A stretch of 11,800 bases of DNA from an uncultured Atopobium sp. (GCA_938028565.1 CALIZS010000042.1:1-11800); one strand, 5' to 3'; shown: positions 1 to 6,386, numbered from the stretch's first letter. Numbers and translations are program-made. The notes: generated from the sequence alone by a model not told the origin.

Positions 1-26
1 ATCTGTAACTTCTGCCTAAATAAGTA

Positions 27-69
27 AAAGAATCGGTGGATTTGCCTGATTTTGTCAAAGAATCGGTGG
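27..69. repeat. 13-bp direct repeat pair, 30-bp period
   Basis: AAAGAATCGGTGG is found twice, at 27-39 and 57-69, exactly 30 bp apart. The sequence between the copies is not conserved. Function is unknown; a 30-bp period puts both copies on nearly the same face of the helix, as binding-site pairs often are. Confidence 0.6.
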
Positions 70-84
70 CTCAAATACAGATTC

Positions 85-131
85 TTTGCACTTTTCAGGC
101 TCGTCTGACTAAAACGTTTGCACTTTTCAGG
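85..131. repeat. 15-bp direct repeat pair, 32-bp period
   Basis: TTTGCACTTTTCAGG is found at 85-99 and 117-131, 32 bp apart. It follows immediately on the preceding 30-bp-period pair, so the whole of 27-131 looks like two successive short duplications. Function is not recognisable. Confidence 0.6.
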
Positions 132-171
132 ATCGCAATCCAGAACTCCAGCACGCACGGTCGCGCGCGAC

Positions 172-200
172 AAAAAGAAACCCCAGCCGAAGCCGGGGTT
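172..200 (-). terminator. Intrinsic terminator of tRNA-Cys
   Basis: Read on the minus strand, AACCCC...GGGGTT arms (179-184 and 195-200, with an extra inner GC pair and a small loop) are followed by TTTCTTTTTG. It lies about 10 nt beyond the CCA end of tRNA-Cys and is oriented to end that transcript. Confidence 0.8.
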
Positions 201-210
201 GTCAATTCAC

Positions 211-284
211 TGGAGGCGAGACCCGGATTCGAACCGGGGATAAAGGCTTTGCAGGCCTCTGCCTTACCACTTGGCCATCTCGCC
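211..284 (-). tRNA. tRNA-Cys (anticodon GCA)
   Basis: The minus strand folds as a 74-nt cloverleaf with an encoded CCA. The acceptor arm is GGCGAGA paired with TCTCGCC, followed by discriminator U73, which is the usual identity base for tRNA-Cys. The anticodon loop CTGCAAA reads GCA. The T arm is CCCGG-TTCGAAT-CCGGG. It probably shares a transcript with the upstream tRNA-Gly unless the terminator between them acts fully. Confidence 0.97.
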
Positions 285-289
285 ATATG

Positions 290-318
290 AAAAAGGCCGA
301 AACGAATCCGGCCGAAAA
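290..318 (-). terminator. Hairpin terminator between tRNA-Gly and tRNA-Cys
   Basis: On the minus strand GGCCG (complement of 309-313) and CGGCC (complement of 295-299) form a short stem followed by TTTTT. The stem is only 5 bp, so readthrough into tRNA-Cys is plausible. No separate promoter for tRNA-Cys is evident in the 38-nt gap. Confidence 0.55.
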
Positions 319-322
319 ATCA

Positions 323-398
323 TGGAGCGGGCTACGGGGTTCGAACCCGCGACCTCAACCTTGGCAAGGTTGCGCGCTACCAACTGCGCTAAGCCCGC
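323..398 (-). tRNA. tRNA-Gly (anticodon GCC)
   Basis: The minus strand folds as a 76-nt cloverleaf ending in CCA. The acceptor arm is GCGGGCT paired with AGCCCGC, with discriminator U73. The anticodon stem-loop is CAACC-TTGCCAA-GGTTG, giving anticodon GCC. The T arm is GCGGG-TTCGAAC-CCCGT. It decodes GGC and GGU. Confidence 0.97.
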
Positions 399-411
399 GA
401 ACGCGAGGAAT

Positions 412-440
412 AATATACGCAAGTTCACGGCTGAGCGCAA
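412..440 (-). promoter_or_regulatory. Sigma-70-type promoter for tRNA-Gly
   Basis: On the minus strand TTGCGC (435-440) and TATATT (412-417) are separated by exactly 17 bp. The predicted start falls a few bases upstream of the mature tRNA 5' end at 398. No other good promoter was seen for this tRNA. Confidence 0.65.
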
Positions 441-543
441 GTGTAAATTTCAAAATCGTCAAACTTTTTTAGAAAAGTCACGAATCCCGTGGCACTCAAG
501 AGGTGGATTTTTCTTGCAAAACTTGCAAATAAGAGCAGGTAAA

Positions 544-572
544 TTGCCAAGTGTGACTGCTTGCCGTATCAT
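544..572 (+). promoter_or_regulatory. Sigma-70-type promoter for the CmpB-like gene
   Basis: TTGCCA (544-549) and TATCAT (567-572) are 17 bp apart. The predicted start is near 579, leaving a leader of about 22 nt with a GAGG ribosome site (593-596) before the ATG at 601. The rest of 399-600 shows only a small hairpin near 463-478 and no gene. Confidence 0.55.
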
Positions 573-600
573 GGAACAAGAACTTTTTGAATGAGGTTGT

Positions 601-1473
601 ATGTTCTTTATTCTTGCGTCGCTCATAGCGCTCTTGACCCTTGCGTATCTTGTCGCAAGCGGTTTTGTTCGCGTGGTGCGCTATTTTTGGGGCTGGCTTT
701 CATCTGGCGAGAAGATCGATGGGCTTGCAGGCGATGCCGTATCAGCCGCGTCCCAGACCACTCCGTTCTCAAAGCCAAAACCAACGCAAGCGGAACTCTC
801 AGCATATTTGGACACGATGCATCTTGGCTGGTATCAGGTGGTCATCCTCTTCATAGTGGGCTGTATGGCCGGCCTTCTTATTGAAGAAATCTGGATGCTC
901 ATTACCGCTGGCCTGACCGAGAGTAGGGTTGGTCTCATCTGGGGACCATTCTCTCCGCTTTACGGAACCGGCGCCGTGTTTCTGACTGTTATTTGTTACC
1001 AGCTGCACAAGCACCATGCCAATAGCCTTATTATTTTCTTGGTATCGGTTGTTGTTGGCGGCACGCTGGAGCAGCTTACCGGATGGGGAATGCAAGAGAT
1101 TTTCCACTCGGAATCGTGGACGTACGCTCATCTTCCAGACGCAATCACACAGTGGGTGGCCTGGCGATTCTTGGGATTTTGGGGCATTTTGGGTTTGATT
1201 TGGTGTCGGGTTATTATGCCTCGCGCGCTCTACAAGATTGGTGAGCCAACATCAAAAAGGCAAGCAATTTTTGTTACCCTGCTTACGGTGTATCTTGTCG
1301 CCGACATTTCAATGACGGTGGCATGCCTAGGTAGAAAGGCTCAGCGAGACGCTGGCGTTCCTCCGTCAAATTCGTTTGAGATGTGGGTAGATGCTCATTA
1401 CGACGACAGCTTTGTATCTACTCGTTTCCAGAACATGACCTTCACACCGCCAGACTCGGCTGACAAGTCGTAG
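601..1473 (+). CDS. CmpB-type (putative ABC-transporter type IV) membrane protein
   Basis: This 290-residue integral membrane protein resembles the family annotated as putative ABC-transporter type IV, CmpB (PF06541). Recognition rests on the GPFSPLYGTGAV motif (residues 115-126) and on the downstream EQLTGWGMQEIFHSESWTYA-type segment (157-176). About six hydrophobic segments are visible: 1-20, 78-97, 115-133, 142-160, 186-205 and 222-242. A soluble, Ser/Pro-rich linker covers 34-75, and the C-terminal ~45 residues are polar. No ATPase partner is adjacent, so a transport role is uncertain and no substrate can be named. The ATG at 601 is preceded by GAGG and a good promoter. The cysteine desulfurase lies 112 nt downstream, and whether the two are cotranscribed is unclear. 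Confidence 0.75.
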   Translation: MFFILASLIALLTLAYLVASGFVRVVRYFWGWLSSGEKIDGLAGDAVSAASQTTPFSKPKPTQAELSAYLDTMHLGWYQVVILFIVGCMAGLLIEEIWMLITAGLTESRVGLIWGPFSPLYGTGAVFLTVICYQLHKHHANSLIIFLVSVVVGGTLEQLTGWGMQEIFHSESWTYAHLPDAITQWVAWRFLGFWGILGLIWCRVIMPRALYKIGEPTSKRQAIFVTLLTVYLVADISMTVACLGRKAQRDAGVPPSNSFEMWVDAHYDDSFVSTRFQNMTFTPPDSADKS

Positions 1474-1562
1474 CCACCAAGCGTCGTGCGCGGCACGTCC
1501 GCAAGACCGCACGTGCGCAAGACGTACACCGCAAGCACGCAACGCCGCACGCCCGTAAGCCC
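1474..1562 (+). repeat. GC-rich spacer with iterated CGCAAG words
   Basis: The gap before the cysteine desulfurase is T-poor and GC-rich. CGCAAG occurs at 1500-1505, 1516-1521 and 1530-1535, with the near-copies CGCAAC (1539-1544) and CGTAAG (1554-1559). A 10-bp palindrome CGCACGTGCG lies at 1508-1517. No promoter or intrinsic terminator is obvious. It could be a Rho-dependent termination region or a protein-binding array; neither is shown. Confidence 0.4.
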
Positions 1563-1573
1563 GCGAGAAACCC
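1563..1573 (+). repeat. GCGAGAAACCC word, copy 1
   Basis: Non-coding copy of the overrepresented word. It abuts the AAAGGA ribosome site (1574-1579) of the cysteine desulfurase gene. Confidence 0.6.
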
Positions 1574-1585
1574 AAAGGATTTGTA

Positions 1586-2791
1586 ATGCACATGCCTTCT
1601 GCAAAACCAGAACATCCAACAGGCAACGTGTACCTGGACTTTGCCGCAGCTACACCTATGGATCCACGTGTAGTTGATGCAATGATTCCGTACTTCACGG
1701 AGAAGTTCTACAACCCTTCAGCTCCGTATGCTCTGTCTCGCCAGGTTCGTGACGAGGTAGAACGTGCCCGCGCTGTCTTGGCGCATGCCATTGGTGCTCG
1801 TCCAGGAAACGTAGTGCTCACAGCAGGTGCTACAGAGGCCAACAATCTGGCGTTTGCCACAGTTTCAGAGGACGCACACGTTATTGTTGACGCTATTGAG
1901 CATGAGAGTGTTCTAGCGTGCGCGGGGGTTTTCTCGCACAAGACGCTTCGTGTAGAGGCAGACGGTCGTGTGGATCCAGAGCGCGTTGCAAAGGCACTCA
2001 AGCCAGAGACCGAGCTGGTATCCATTGAGCTTGCAAACGGGGAGATTGGCACCATTCAGCCTATCCGAGAGATTTCGCAGGTGCTTGCCAAGGAGCGCTC
2101 ACGCAGGCTTGCGGCGGGGGAGACTCGTCCGCTGCACTTGCACGTCGATGCCTCTCAGGCGGCGGCATACTTGAGTGTGAACGTGTCGTCTTTGGGCGTG
2201 GATATGTTGACGCTTTCCGCAGCAAAACTTTCCGGTCCAAAGCAGGTGGGCCTCTTGTGGGCTTCCGACGATGTGCGCTTAAGACCGCTGGTGCTCGGCG
2301 GCGGACAAGAAGGCGGTGTTCGTTCAGGTACGGAAAACGTCGCAGGCGTTATTGGCTTTGCGTGTGCTTTAGCGCTTGCTGATGAGACTCGCACTGACGA
2401 GGCAAAACGAATTTCTCGCCTCAGAGATCAGCTACAGGAGCTGCTTTGTACAGAGTTTCCGCAGATGATTGTCTCGGGACCAAAGAACGCCAAGCTGAGG
2501 CTTCCTAACCTGCTACATGTTTCTTTCCCGGGACTTGAGGCTCGCCGTCTGGTCATTCTGCTGGAACGCCTGGGTGTGTCGGTGGGAACGGGCTCTGCCT
2601 GCGCCGCATCAAAGATGCAAATATCTCACGTGCTTGAGGCGATTGGCGCGCCGCGAGAAGTAGCAGCGGGAAGCCTCAGGTTAACGCTTGGAAGAACTAC
2701 CACAGAAGACGACATCTTGTACGCAGCTTGGGCAATCGCTGAGGCCGTCAAGCAGGAATCTGCTCGCGTAGGAGTGACATGGGAGAACTAG
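1586..2791 (+). CDS. Cysteine desulfurase (IscS/NifS family), likely MnmA sulfur donor
   Basis: This PLP enzyme (401 residues, usual family size) takes sulfur from cysteine as an enzyme-bound persulfide. Visible landmarks are GATEANN (81-87), the PLP-stacking His106 in IEHESVL, Asp188 and Gln191 in HVDASQ, the predicted PLP lysine Lys214 in LSAAKLSGPK, RSGTENV (246-252), and the persulfide Cys339 in GTGSACAAS. The His that normally precedes the PLP lysine (S-x-H-K in IscS) is Ala here, and GPKG reads GPKQ. The start at 1586 has an AAAGGA site 6 nt upstream; an in-frame ATG at 1592 is an alternative. The 3' end overlaps mnmA by 13 bp, which implies translational coupling. That arrangement suggests a desulfurase dedicated to tRNA thiolation, as YrvO is for MnmA in Bacillus. 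No IscU or SufU scaffold is nearby. Confidence 0.93.
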   Translation: MHMPSAKPEHPTGNVYLDFAAATPMDPRVVDAMIPYFTEKFYNPSAPYALSRQVRDEVERARAVLAHAIGARPGNVVLTAGATEANNLAFATVSEDAHVIVDAIEHESVLACAGVFSHKTLRVEADGRVDPERVAKALKPETELVSIELANGEIGTIQPIREISQVLAKERSRRLAAGETRPLHLHVDASQAAAYLSVNVSSLGVDMLTLSAAKLSGPKQVGLLWASDDVRLRPLVLGGGQEGGVRSGTENVAGVIGFACALALADETRTDEAKRISRLRDQLQELLCTEFPQMIVSGPKNAKLRLPNLLHVSFPGLEARRLVILLERLGVSVGTGSACAASKMQISHVLEAIGAPREVAAGSLRLTLGRTTTEDDILYAAWAIAEAVKQESARVGVTWEN

Positions 2792-3864
2792 TTTACCTTG
2801 GCATGAGTGGCGGCGTTGATTCGGCGCTGTCTGCGGCCTTGCTTCTTGAAGCAGGCTACAACGTCAAGGCTATCTATATGCGCAACTGGTCAAAGGACTT
2901 GCCAGGCTTTAAGTGCCCCTGGGCAGATGACTTGGCTGATGCAGAGCGCGTGTGCGTGACGCTTGGCATTGATTTGGATGTATGGGACTGTGAAGCCGAG
3001 TATAAGGCTACCGTTGTGGATTACCTGCTTGATGCCTATGAGCACGGCCGTACGCCTAACCCAGACGTTATGTGCAATCAGACGGTCAAGTTTGGCACCT
3101 TTGCAGAACGTGCTTTTGCTGAGGGTGCCGATTTTGTTGCAACGGGTCACTATGCACAGAACGTCCCGGGCACCAAAAAACTTTTGCGTGCCGCAGATGC
3201 TCACAAGGATCAGACTTATTTCCTATGGCGTGTACCAGGTCATTTGTTTGAACGCACGCTTTTTCCTATTGGACACATTGCCACCAAGGCAGAGGTTAGG
3301 GCTCTGTGTGCAGAGCGAGGTCTGGGCATAGAAACAAAGCCAGACTCCGACGGCATTTGTTTTATTGGCCCCGTTGGTTTGCGCACGTTTTTGCTGGACA
3401 CTTTCCAGAAAAAACAGGGCGACGTCATTGAGTGGGAGACAGGCAAGGTTCTTGGTACCCATGACGGAGCATTTCTCTTTACTGTTGGACAGAGAAAAGG
3501 TCTGAACATCGGTGGAGGTCCCGCACGCTATGTTGTGGCAACCGACACGCTTAAGAATGTGGTCTACGTTACCTCTGACCTCAACTGTCCTGCACTCTGG
3601 ACTCGTCGCATGGAGCTCTCGGACATGCACTGGATTTCTGGAGAACCTGCAGATAACGGCAGGTATGTGGTCAGAACTCGTCACACAGGCGCGCTGGTTC
3701 CCGTAACGTTTACGCTCACAGACAATCAATGTGGATTTATTGAATTTGACCAGCCGGTAAAAACTGTTGCAGCAGGTCAATCGGCGGTTTTATACGATGG
3801 CCAGGAAGTTTGTGGCGGTGGCATTATTGAGGCCGACAAGAGTATACTTGAGCGGTTCATGTAA
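2779..3864 (+). CDS. mnmA: tRNA-specific 2-thiouridylase MnmA
   Basis: MnmA activates U34 of Lys, Glu and Gln tRNAs with ATP and replaces the C2 oxygen with sulfur, giving s2U34. The 361-residue protein has the PP-loop SGGVDS (10-15). It has the catalytic pair Asp96/Cys99 in GRTPNPDVMCN and the second catalytic Cys194 in SDGICFIG, matching Asp99, Cys102 and Cys199 of E. coli MnmA. ATGHY (121-125) and the FTVGQRKGLNIGG segment are also typical, and the C-terminal region is the usual beta-barrel. The start lies inside the cysteine desulfurase gene with TAGGAG 4 nt before the ATG, so translation is probably coupled. Its presence explains the role of the upstream desulfurase and links to the U34-modifying genes further on. 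Confidence 0.97.
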   Translation: MGELVYLGMSGGVDSALSAALLLEAGYNVKAIYMRNWSKDLPGFKCPWADDLADAERVCVTLGIDLDVWDCEAEYKATVVDYLLDAYEHGRTPNPDVMCNQTVKFGTFAERAFAEGADFVATGHYAQNVPGTKKLLRAADAHKDQTYFLWRVPGHLFERTLFPIGHIATKAEVRALCAERGLGIETKPDSDGICFIGPVGLRTFLLDTFQKKQGDVIEWETGKVLGTHDGAFLFTVGQRKGLNIGGGPARYVVATDTLKNVVYVTSDLNCPALWTRRMELSDMHWISGEPADNGRYVVRTRHTGALVPVTFTLTDNQCGFIEFDQPVKTVAAGQSAVLYDGQEVCGGGIIEADKSILERFM

Positions 3865-3883
3865 AATGAAAAGCAGGTAGTTG

Positions 3884-3894
3884 GCGAGAAACCC
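3884..3894 (+). repeat. GCGAGAAACCC word, copy 2
   Basis: Non-coding copy between mnmA and the next gene, with context GGCGAGAAACCCTC, the same 14 bases as the copy inside the methyltransferase gene. It lies in the loop between GCAGGTA (3873-3879) and TACCTGC (3912-3918), a 7-bp inverted repeat of unknown role. Confidence 0.6.
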
Positions 3895-3959
3895 TCTGAG
3901 GTTGCATCGTTTACCTGCAAAGAGTGTTGTTTCTGTACACGTATTGTGATCCAGAGTCC

Positions 3960-3966
3960 AAGGAGG
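3960..3966 (+). promoter_or_regulatory. Near-perfect ribosome binding site deciding the 3972 start
   Basis: AAGGAGG at 3960-3966 is followed by a 5-nt spacer and ATG. It is the strongest Shine-Dalgarno sequence in the window and rules in favour of the shorter 432-residue product. Confidence 0.8.
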
Positions 3967-3971
3967 TGCCC

Positions 3972-5270
3972 ATGGATCGCCCAGATGGCGCGTCTGAAAC
4001 CGAGCACCCCTCATCTACACCGAAGGTAACGGTGAAGATTGGATCTACAACCGTTAAGGGTGTTTCAACCAAAAAGCCTAAGATTAGTGTTGCTCCAACT
4101 TCTTCATCTGAGCAGGTAGAAGAGGCAAAAGAGAGCTTTGGTCAAGTTAGAAAGAGCATTCTCTTCCTCTTTGCGGTTGTAATACTGTACGCACTTTATA
4201 TCGTTTTCTCCGGTCAGTTTGATGAGTTTGTTGTTGCTCTGGCTGACGTAGATACAGGTTGGCTCATTGCTGGCGCTCTTTGTTACTTTGTTTACTATCT
4301 TCTGGGTATTCTCGCCTATGTTATCTCGGTCATTACAGACCCCGAGAGTCCTGTTGGTGTCCGTGACCTGATGAGCGTTGAGGCGTCGGGAATCTTCTTC
4401 ATGAATCTCACGCCAAACGGTGCAGGTGCTGCTCCTGCTCAGATTTATCGTCTGACTCGCGCAGGGATTTCTGTAGGCCAGGCTGGAGCTTTACAGTTCA
4501 CCCGCTTTGTTATGTATGAGGCGGGCGAGGGCATCTTTGCAGCTCTGATGCTTATCTTTAGGGCCAATTATTTCTACGAGCAATTTGGCGATGTAACCGT
4601 TATTGGCGTTATTTTGTTTGGCGCAAAGATAGTGATGGTTGCAGTTATCTTGGCCATTTGCCTGCTTCCTAAAATGGTTAAGACCGTGGGCAACTGGGGC
4701 TTAAGGCTGCTTTCACGTCTTCGTATCGTAAAGCAGTACGACCACTGGCATGGCATCATTAACACGCAGGTAGATGAGTTCTCAAACGGCTTTAAGACTG
4801 CTGCAAAGAACATCCCAGAGATGTGCGTTGTTCTGCTGGTTACCTTGGTTCAGCTCGGCTGCCTCTATGCACTTCCATACTTTGTCCTGCGTGCACTCGG
4901 TCAACCCGCAGACCTTCTGACCTGCCTTGCATCTGGTTCAATGCTTGAGCTCTTGACCTCGGCCATTCCACTTCCTGGTGGTACTGGTGGTGCAGAGGGT
5001 GGCTTTGCCTTCCTGTTTGGCCATATGTTTGGCGAGGAAATTGCCGCAGGCTTTGTGCTTTGGCGCGCTATTGAGTATCTGCTTCCAACCCTGGCAGCAA
5101 GCATGCTTTTGGGTCTCAGATCTCATGATCATGAGCCTATCTACCACAAGTGGAATCGTTTCCGCCAGCGTTTCTCGGCTTTTGTAAATGGCGAGAAACC
5201 CGCTGTTGCTTCTACATCACCTCGTCCAGAGACCTCTGGCATTCAAATTAAGGTTAAGCGTAAGAAATAG
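3972..5270 (+). CDS. YbhN/LPG-synthase-TM-like integral membrane protein
   Basis: This 432-residue protein matches the flippase-like family built on the lysylphosphatidylglycerol synthase transmembrane domain (PF03706, also UPF0104/YbhN). The diagnostic segments are NLTPNGAGAAPAQIYR (145-160), FVMYEAGEGIF (179-189) and PLPGGTGGAEGG (333-344). Hydrophobic segments lie near 62-80, 98-120, 207-232, 285-303, 318-336 and 342-380. The first ~60 residues are polar, Ser/Thr/Lys-rich and probably cytoplasmic. There is no C-terminal aminoacyl-transferase domain, so it is not a complete MprF; lipid translocation or membrane homeostasis is a guess. I chose the ATG at 3972 because AAGGAGG lies 5 nt upstream; an in-frame ATG at 3924 has no such site and would add 16 unlikely residues. 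It follows mnmA by 107 nt. Confidence 0.85.
   Translation: MDRPDGASETEHPSSTPKVTVKIGSTTVKGVSTKKPKISVAPTSSSEQVEEAKESFGQVRKSILFLFAVVILYALYIVFSGQFDEFVVALADVDTGWLIAGALCYFVYYLLGILAYVISVITDPESPVGVRDLMSVEASGIFFMNLTPNGAGAAPAQIYRLTRAGISVGQAGALQFTRFVMYEAGEGIFAALMLIFRANYFYEQFGDVTVIGVILFGAKIVMVAVILAICLLPKMVKTVGNWGLRLLSRLRIVKQYDHWHGIINTQVDEFSNGFKTAAKNIPEMCVVLLVTLVQLGCLYALPYFVLRALGQPADLLTCLASGSMLELLTSAIPLPGGTGGAEGGFAFLFGHMFGEEIAAGFVLWRAIEYLLPTLAASMLLGLRSHDHEPIYHKWNRFRQRFSAFVNGEKPAVASTSPRPETSGIQIKVKRKK
5191..5201 (+). repeat. GCGAGAAACCC word, copy 3
   Basis: Coding copy, inside the C-terminal tail of the YbhN-like protein, where it encodes part of the G-E-K-P run (407-410). Confidence 0.6.
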
Positions 5271-5320
5271 GGAAGAAGAGCCAGTATATGGCTTGATACG
5301 TGTCTTTGCTCTATTGGACA

Positions 5321-5334
5321 GCTGCACGTGCAGC
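5321..5334. promoter_or_regulatory. Perfect 14-bp palindrome GCTGCACGTGCAGC
   Basis: The perfect dyad sits in the 86-nt gap between two membrane-protein genes, 22 bp before the ATG at 5357. It could be an operator or simply a small hairpin. No promoter elements were identified around it. Confidence 0.3.
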
Positions 5335-5356
5335 ATTTGGAAAAGAAAGCATTCTC

Positions 5357-5560
5357 ATGCGTAAACCACCAAACCCCATTCTAATAATTCTGGCGCCAAT
5401 TCTTATTGCTATTGCCGTTGGTCTTGTCTATGATCTGCAGAATTTCTTACAGGACATTCCGGAAGTGCGTGATAATCCAATGCTCTTAGCAGGCGTGGCT
5501 GTGTTTATACCAATGCTTGTGGCTTTGGTTAAGGACACGTTTGACGCACACGGTCTCTAG
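5357..5560 (+). CDS. Small two-helix membrane protein, function unknown
   Basis: The 67-residue product has a short basic N-terminus (MRKPPNP), a hydrophobic helix at about 8-26, a polar linker containing QDIPEVRDNP (32-41), and a second helix at about 42-58. I do not recognise the family. I chose the ATG at 5357, with GGAAAAG about 11 nt upstream, over a GTG at 5300 because the GTG has no ribosome site and the extra 19 residues do not look membrane-related. It is colinear with the preceding YbhN-like gene and could be cotranscribed with it. It ends 7 nt from a convergent gene. Confidence 0.6.
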   Translation: MRKPPNPILIILAPILIAIAVGLVYDLQNFLQDIPEVRDNPMLLAGVAVFIPMLVALVKDTFDAHGL

Positions 5561-5567
5561 GCGAAGG

Positions 5568-6116
5568 TTATTTTTGTTGAGTTGGCTTTGAGAAAAAGAA
5601 CAGGTATATTCCAAAGCCAAGTTTAATTGCTGCATCAATATAGGCAGTTGTTGTCAGTGGGATGTCTGGAAAAATATAACCTATAGCAACATTGATGGCA
5701 CAGAGTATTGCCAAATAAATCATCGATTTTCCGTGCACAAAGTAATAGAGGAAAAAGTGCAGCGCCGTGGCCATTAACGCACCCAACCAAATAAGTCTCC
5801 AGTTTTCAGTTGCAAAAAATGGCCCACCTAATAAAAACATCAAAATGAATAAGAAAATTACGGCGTATAGAGACATTTTGTTCTGGAACTTACTTGAAGG
5901 ACCATCGGAAAATTTATTGAGAACTTTCTTATTTGTATTTATTGATAAGAAGGCTGCAACATATCCAAAGCTAAATACGGACATATTGATAATTTGCTTT
6001 CCACCTATTACGGTAGCTGCAAAAATGATGAGAGCTACAACAATTAACCAGAGACCGCATGATTTCTTATAATTAAAGTGAAGCTTCTCGTCTTTGTTAT
6101 ATTCCAGAAAGTTCAT
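5568..6116 (-). CDS. AT-rich multi-spanning membrane protein (DUF6609-like, tentative)
   Basis: The 182-residue product starts with a charged stretch (MNFLEYNKDEKLHFNYKK) and then has five or six hydrophobic segments, ending FYLFFF-like and polar. From memory it resembles the uncharacterised DUF6609 family; treat that name as tentative. The start at 6116 is supported by GGGAGAAACTT just upstream and by a promoter whose predicted start lies about 20 nt before the ATG; the longer in-frame ATG at 6215 lies upstream of that promoter. Base composition is visibly more AT-rich than the neighbours, with many AAA, ATT and TTT codons, and it is the only minus-strand gene between 601 and 8832. This suggests acquisition from a lower-GC donor, such as a Firmicute. 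It is convergent with the 5357-5560 gene. Confidence 0.75.
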   Translation of the reverse strand: MNFLEYNKDEKLHFNYKKSCGLWLIVVALIIFAATVIGGKQIINMSVFSFGYVAAFLSINTNKKVLNKFSDGPSSKFQNKMSLYAVIFLFILMFLLGGPFFATENWRLIWLGALMATALHFFLYYFVHGKSMIYLAILCAINVAIGYIFPDIPLTTTAYIDAAIKLGFGIYLFFFSKPTQQK

Positions 6117-6145
6117 AAGTTTCTCCCTCAATCGAACGACTTGCC

Positions 6146-6174
6146 ATAATACTTCTGACCGTAAGCTTTTACAA
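6146..6174 (-). promoter_or_regulatory. Sigma-70-type promoter for the AT-rich membrane gene
   Basis: On the minus strand TTGTAA (6169-6174) and TATTAT (6146-6151) are 17 bp apart. The predicted start near 6139 gives a leader of about 23 nt before the ATG at 6116 and excludes the longer start at 6215. Confidence 0.6.
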
Positions 6175-6323
6175 TTCAGTTGCCTATCTTTTAATAATTG
6201 AGGTGCAGAAGACATACAGGTTTAAAAGGAGTCATTCAATTCAAAGGCTACAGCATTTACGTAGCCATCAATGTTGCGACGAACCGCTCTTTTGCAGATT
6301 TCAAAAAAAGTTGTGTTTGACGG
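6175..6323. other. Non-coding gap before tRNA-Val, possible gene remnant
   Basis: No complete gene is seen between the minus-strand membrane gene and tRNA-Val. On the plus strand about 25 codons (roughly 6234-6317) stay open and read as IQFKGYSIYVAINVATNR and onward to a TGA. AAAAGGAG lies just upstream at 6224-6231, but there is no ATG, GTG or TTG at a suitable place. It may be a decayed gene fragment. A 6-bp inverted repeat GGCTAC/GTAGCC (6246-6251, 6261-6266) overlaps it. Confidence 0.25.
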
Positions 6324-6352
6324 TTGCAAGAGGGGCGGGTTTCTCGTAATAT
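6324..6352 (+). promoter_or_regulatory. Sigma-70-type promoter for tRNA-Val
   Basis: TTGCAA (6324-6329) and TAATAT (6347-6352) are 17 bp apart. The predicted start near 6359 gives a leader of about 28 nt before the mature tRNA at 6387. Its spacer contains GGGTTTCTCG (6337-6346), the reverse complement of the CGAGAAACCC word. Confidence 0.65.
6337..6346 (-). repeat. CGAGAAACCC word, copy 4 (reverse orientation)
   Basis: The only minus-strand copy of the 10-mer. It lies in the spacer between the -35 and -10 of the tRNA-Val promoter. Confidence 0.55.
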
Positions 6353-6386
6353 ATCCCTTGCTGCATCCCCAGCAGCAAACATATTC

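Larger units (their letters stand above)
1..171. other. Non-coding stretch with two short direct-repeat pairs
   Basis: I see no credible gene here; the open frames run into the tRNAs. A 13-mer, AAAGAATCGGTGG, occurs at 27-39 and 57-69. A 15-mer, TTTGCACTTTTCAGG, occurs at 85-99 and 117-131. CAAAGAAT (56-63) and ATTCTTTG (81-88) form an 8-bp inverted repeat with a 17-nt loop. The stretch lies just past the 3' end of tRNA-Cys, a common integration position, but no integrase or attachment duplicate is visible. Confidence 0.45.

Noticed and set aside
36..594. Open frames across the tRNA-Cys/tRNA-Gly region on both strands
   Set aside because: They run through two clear tRNA genes and their terminators and have no coherent protein character.
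1486..1698. Small ORFs on both strands over the CGCAAG spacer
   Set aside because: They read into the 5' end of the cysteine desulfurase out of frame and are composed of Arg/Thr/Cys-rich low-complexity sequence.
5300..5356. GTG start extending the 67-residue membrane protein by 19 residues
   Set aside because: No ribosome site is visible before the GTG, and the added residues cross a perfect palindrome in the intergenic gap.
6117..6215. Longer N-terminus for the minus-strand AT-rich membrane protein
   Set aside because: A good promoter (6146-6174) and a GGGAG ribosome site lie inside this extension, just before the ATG at 6116.
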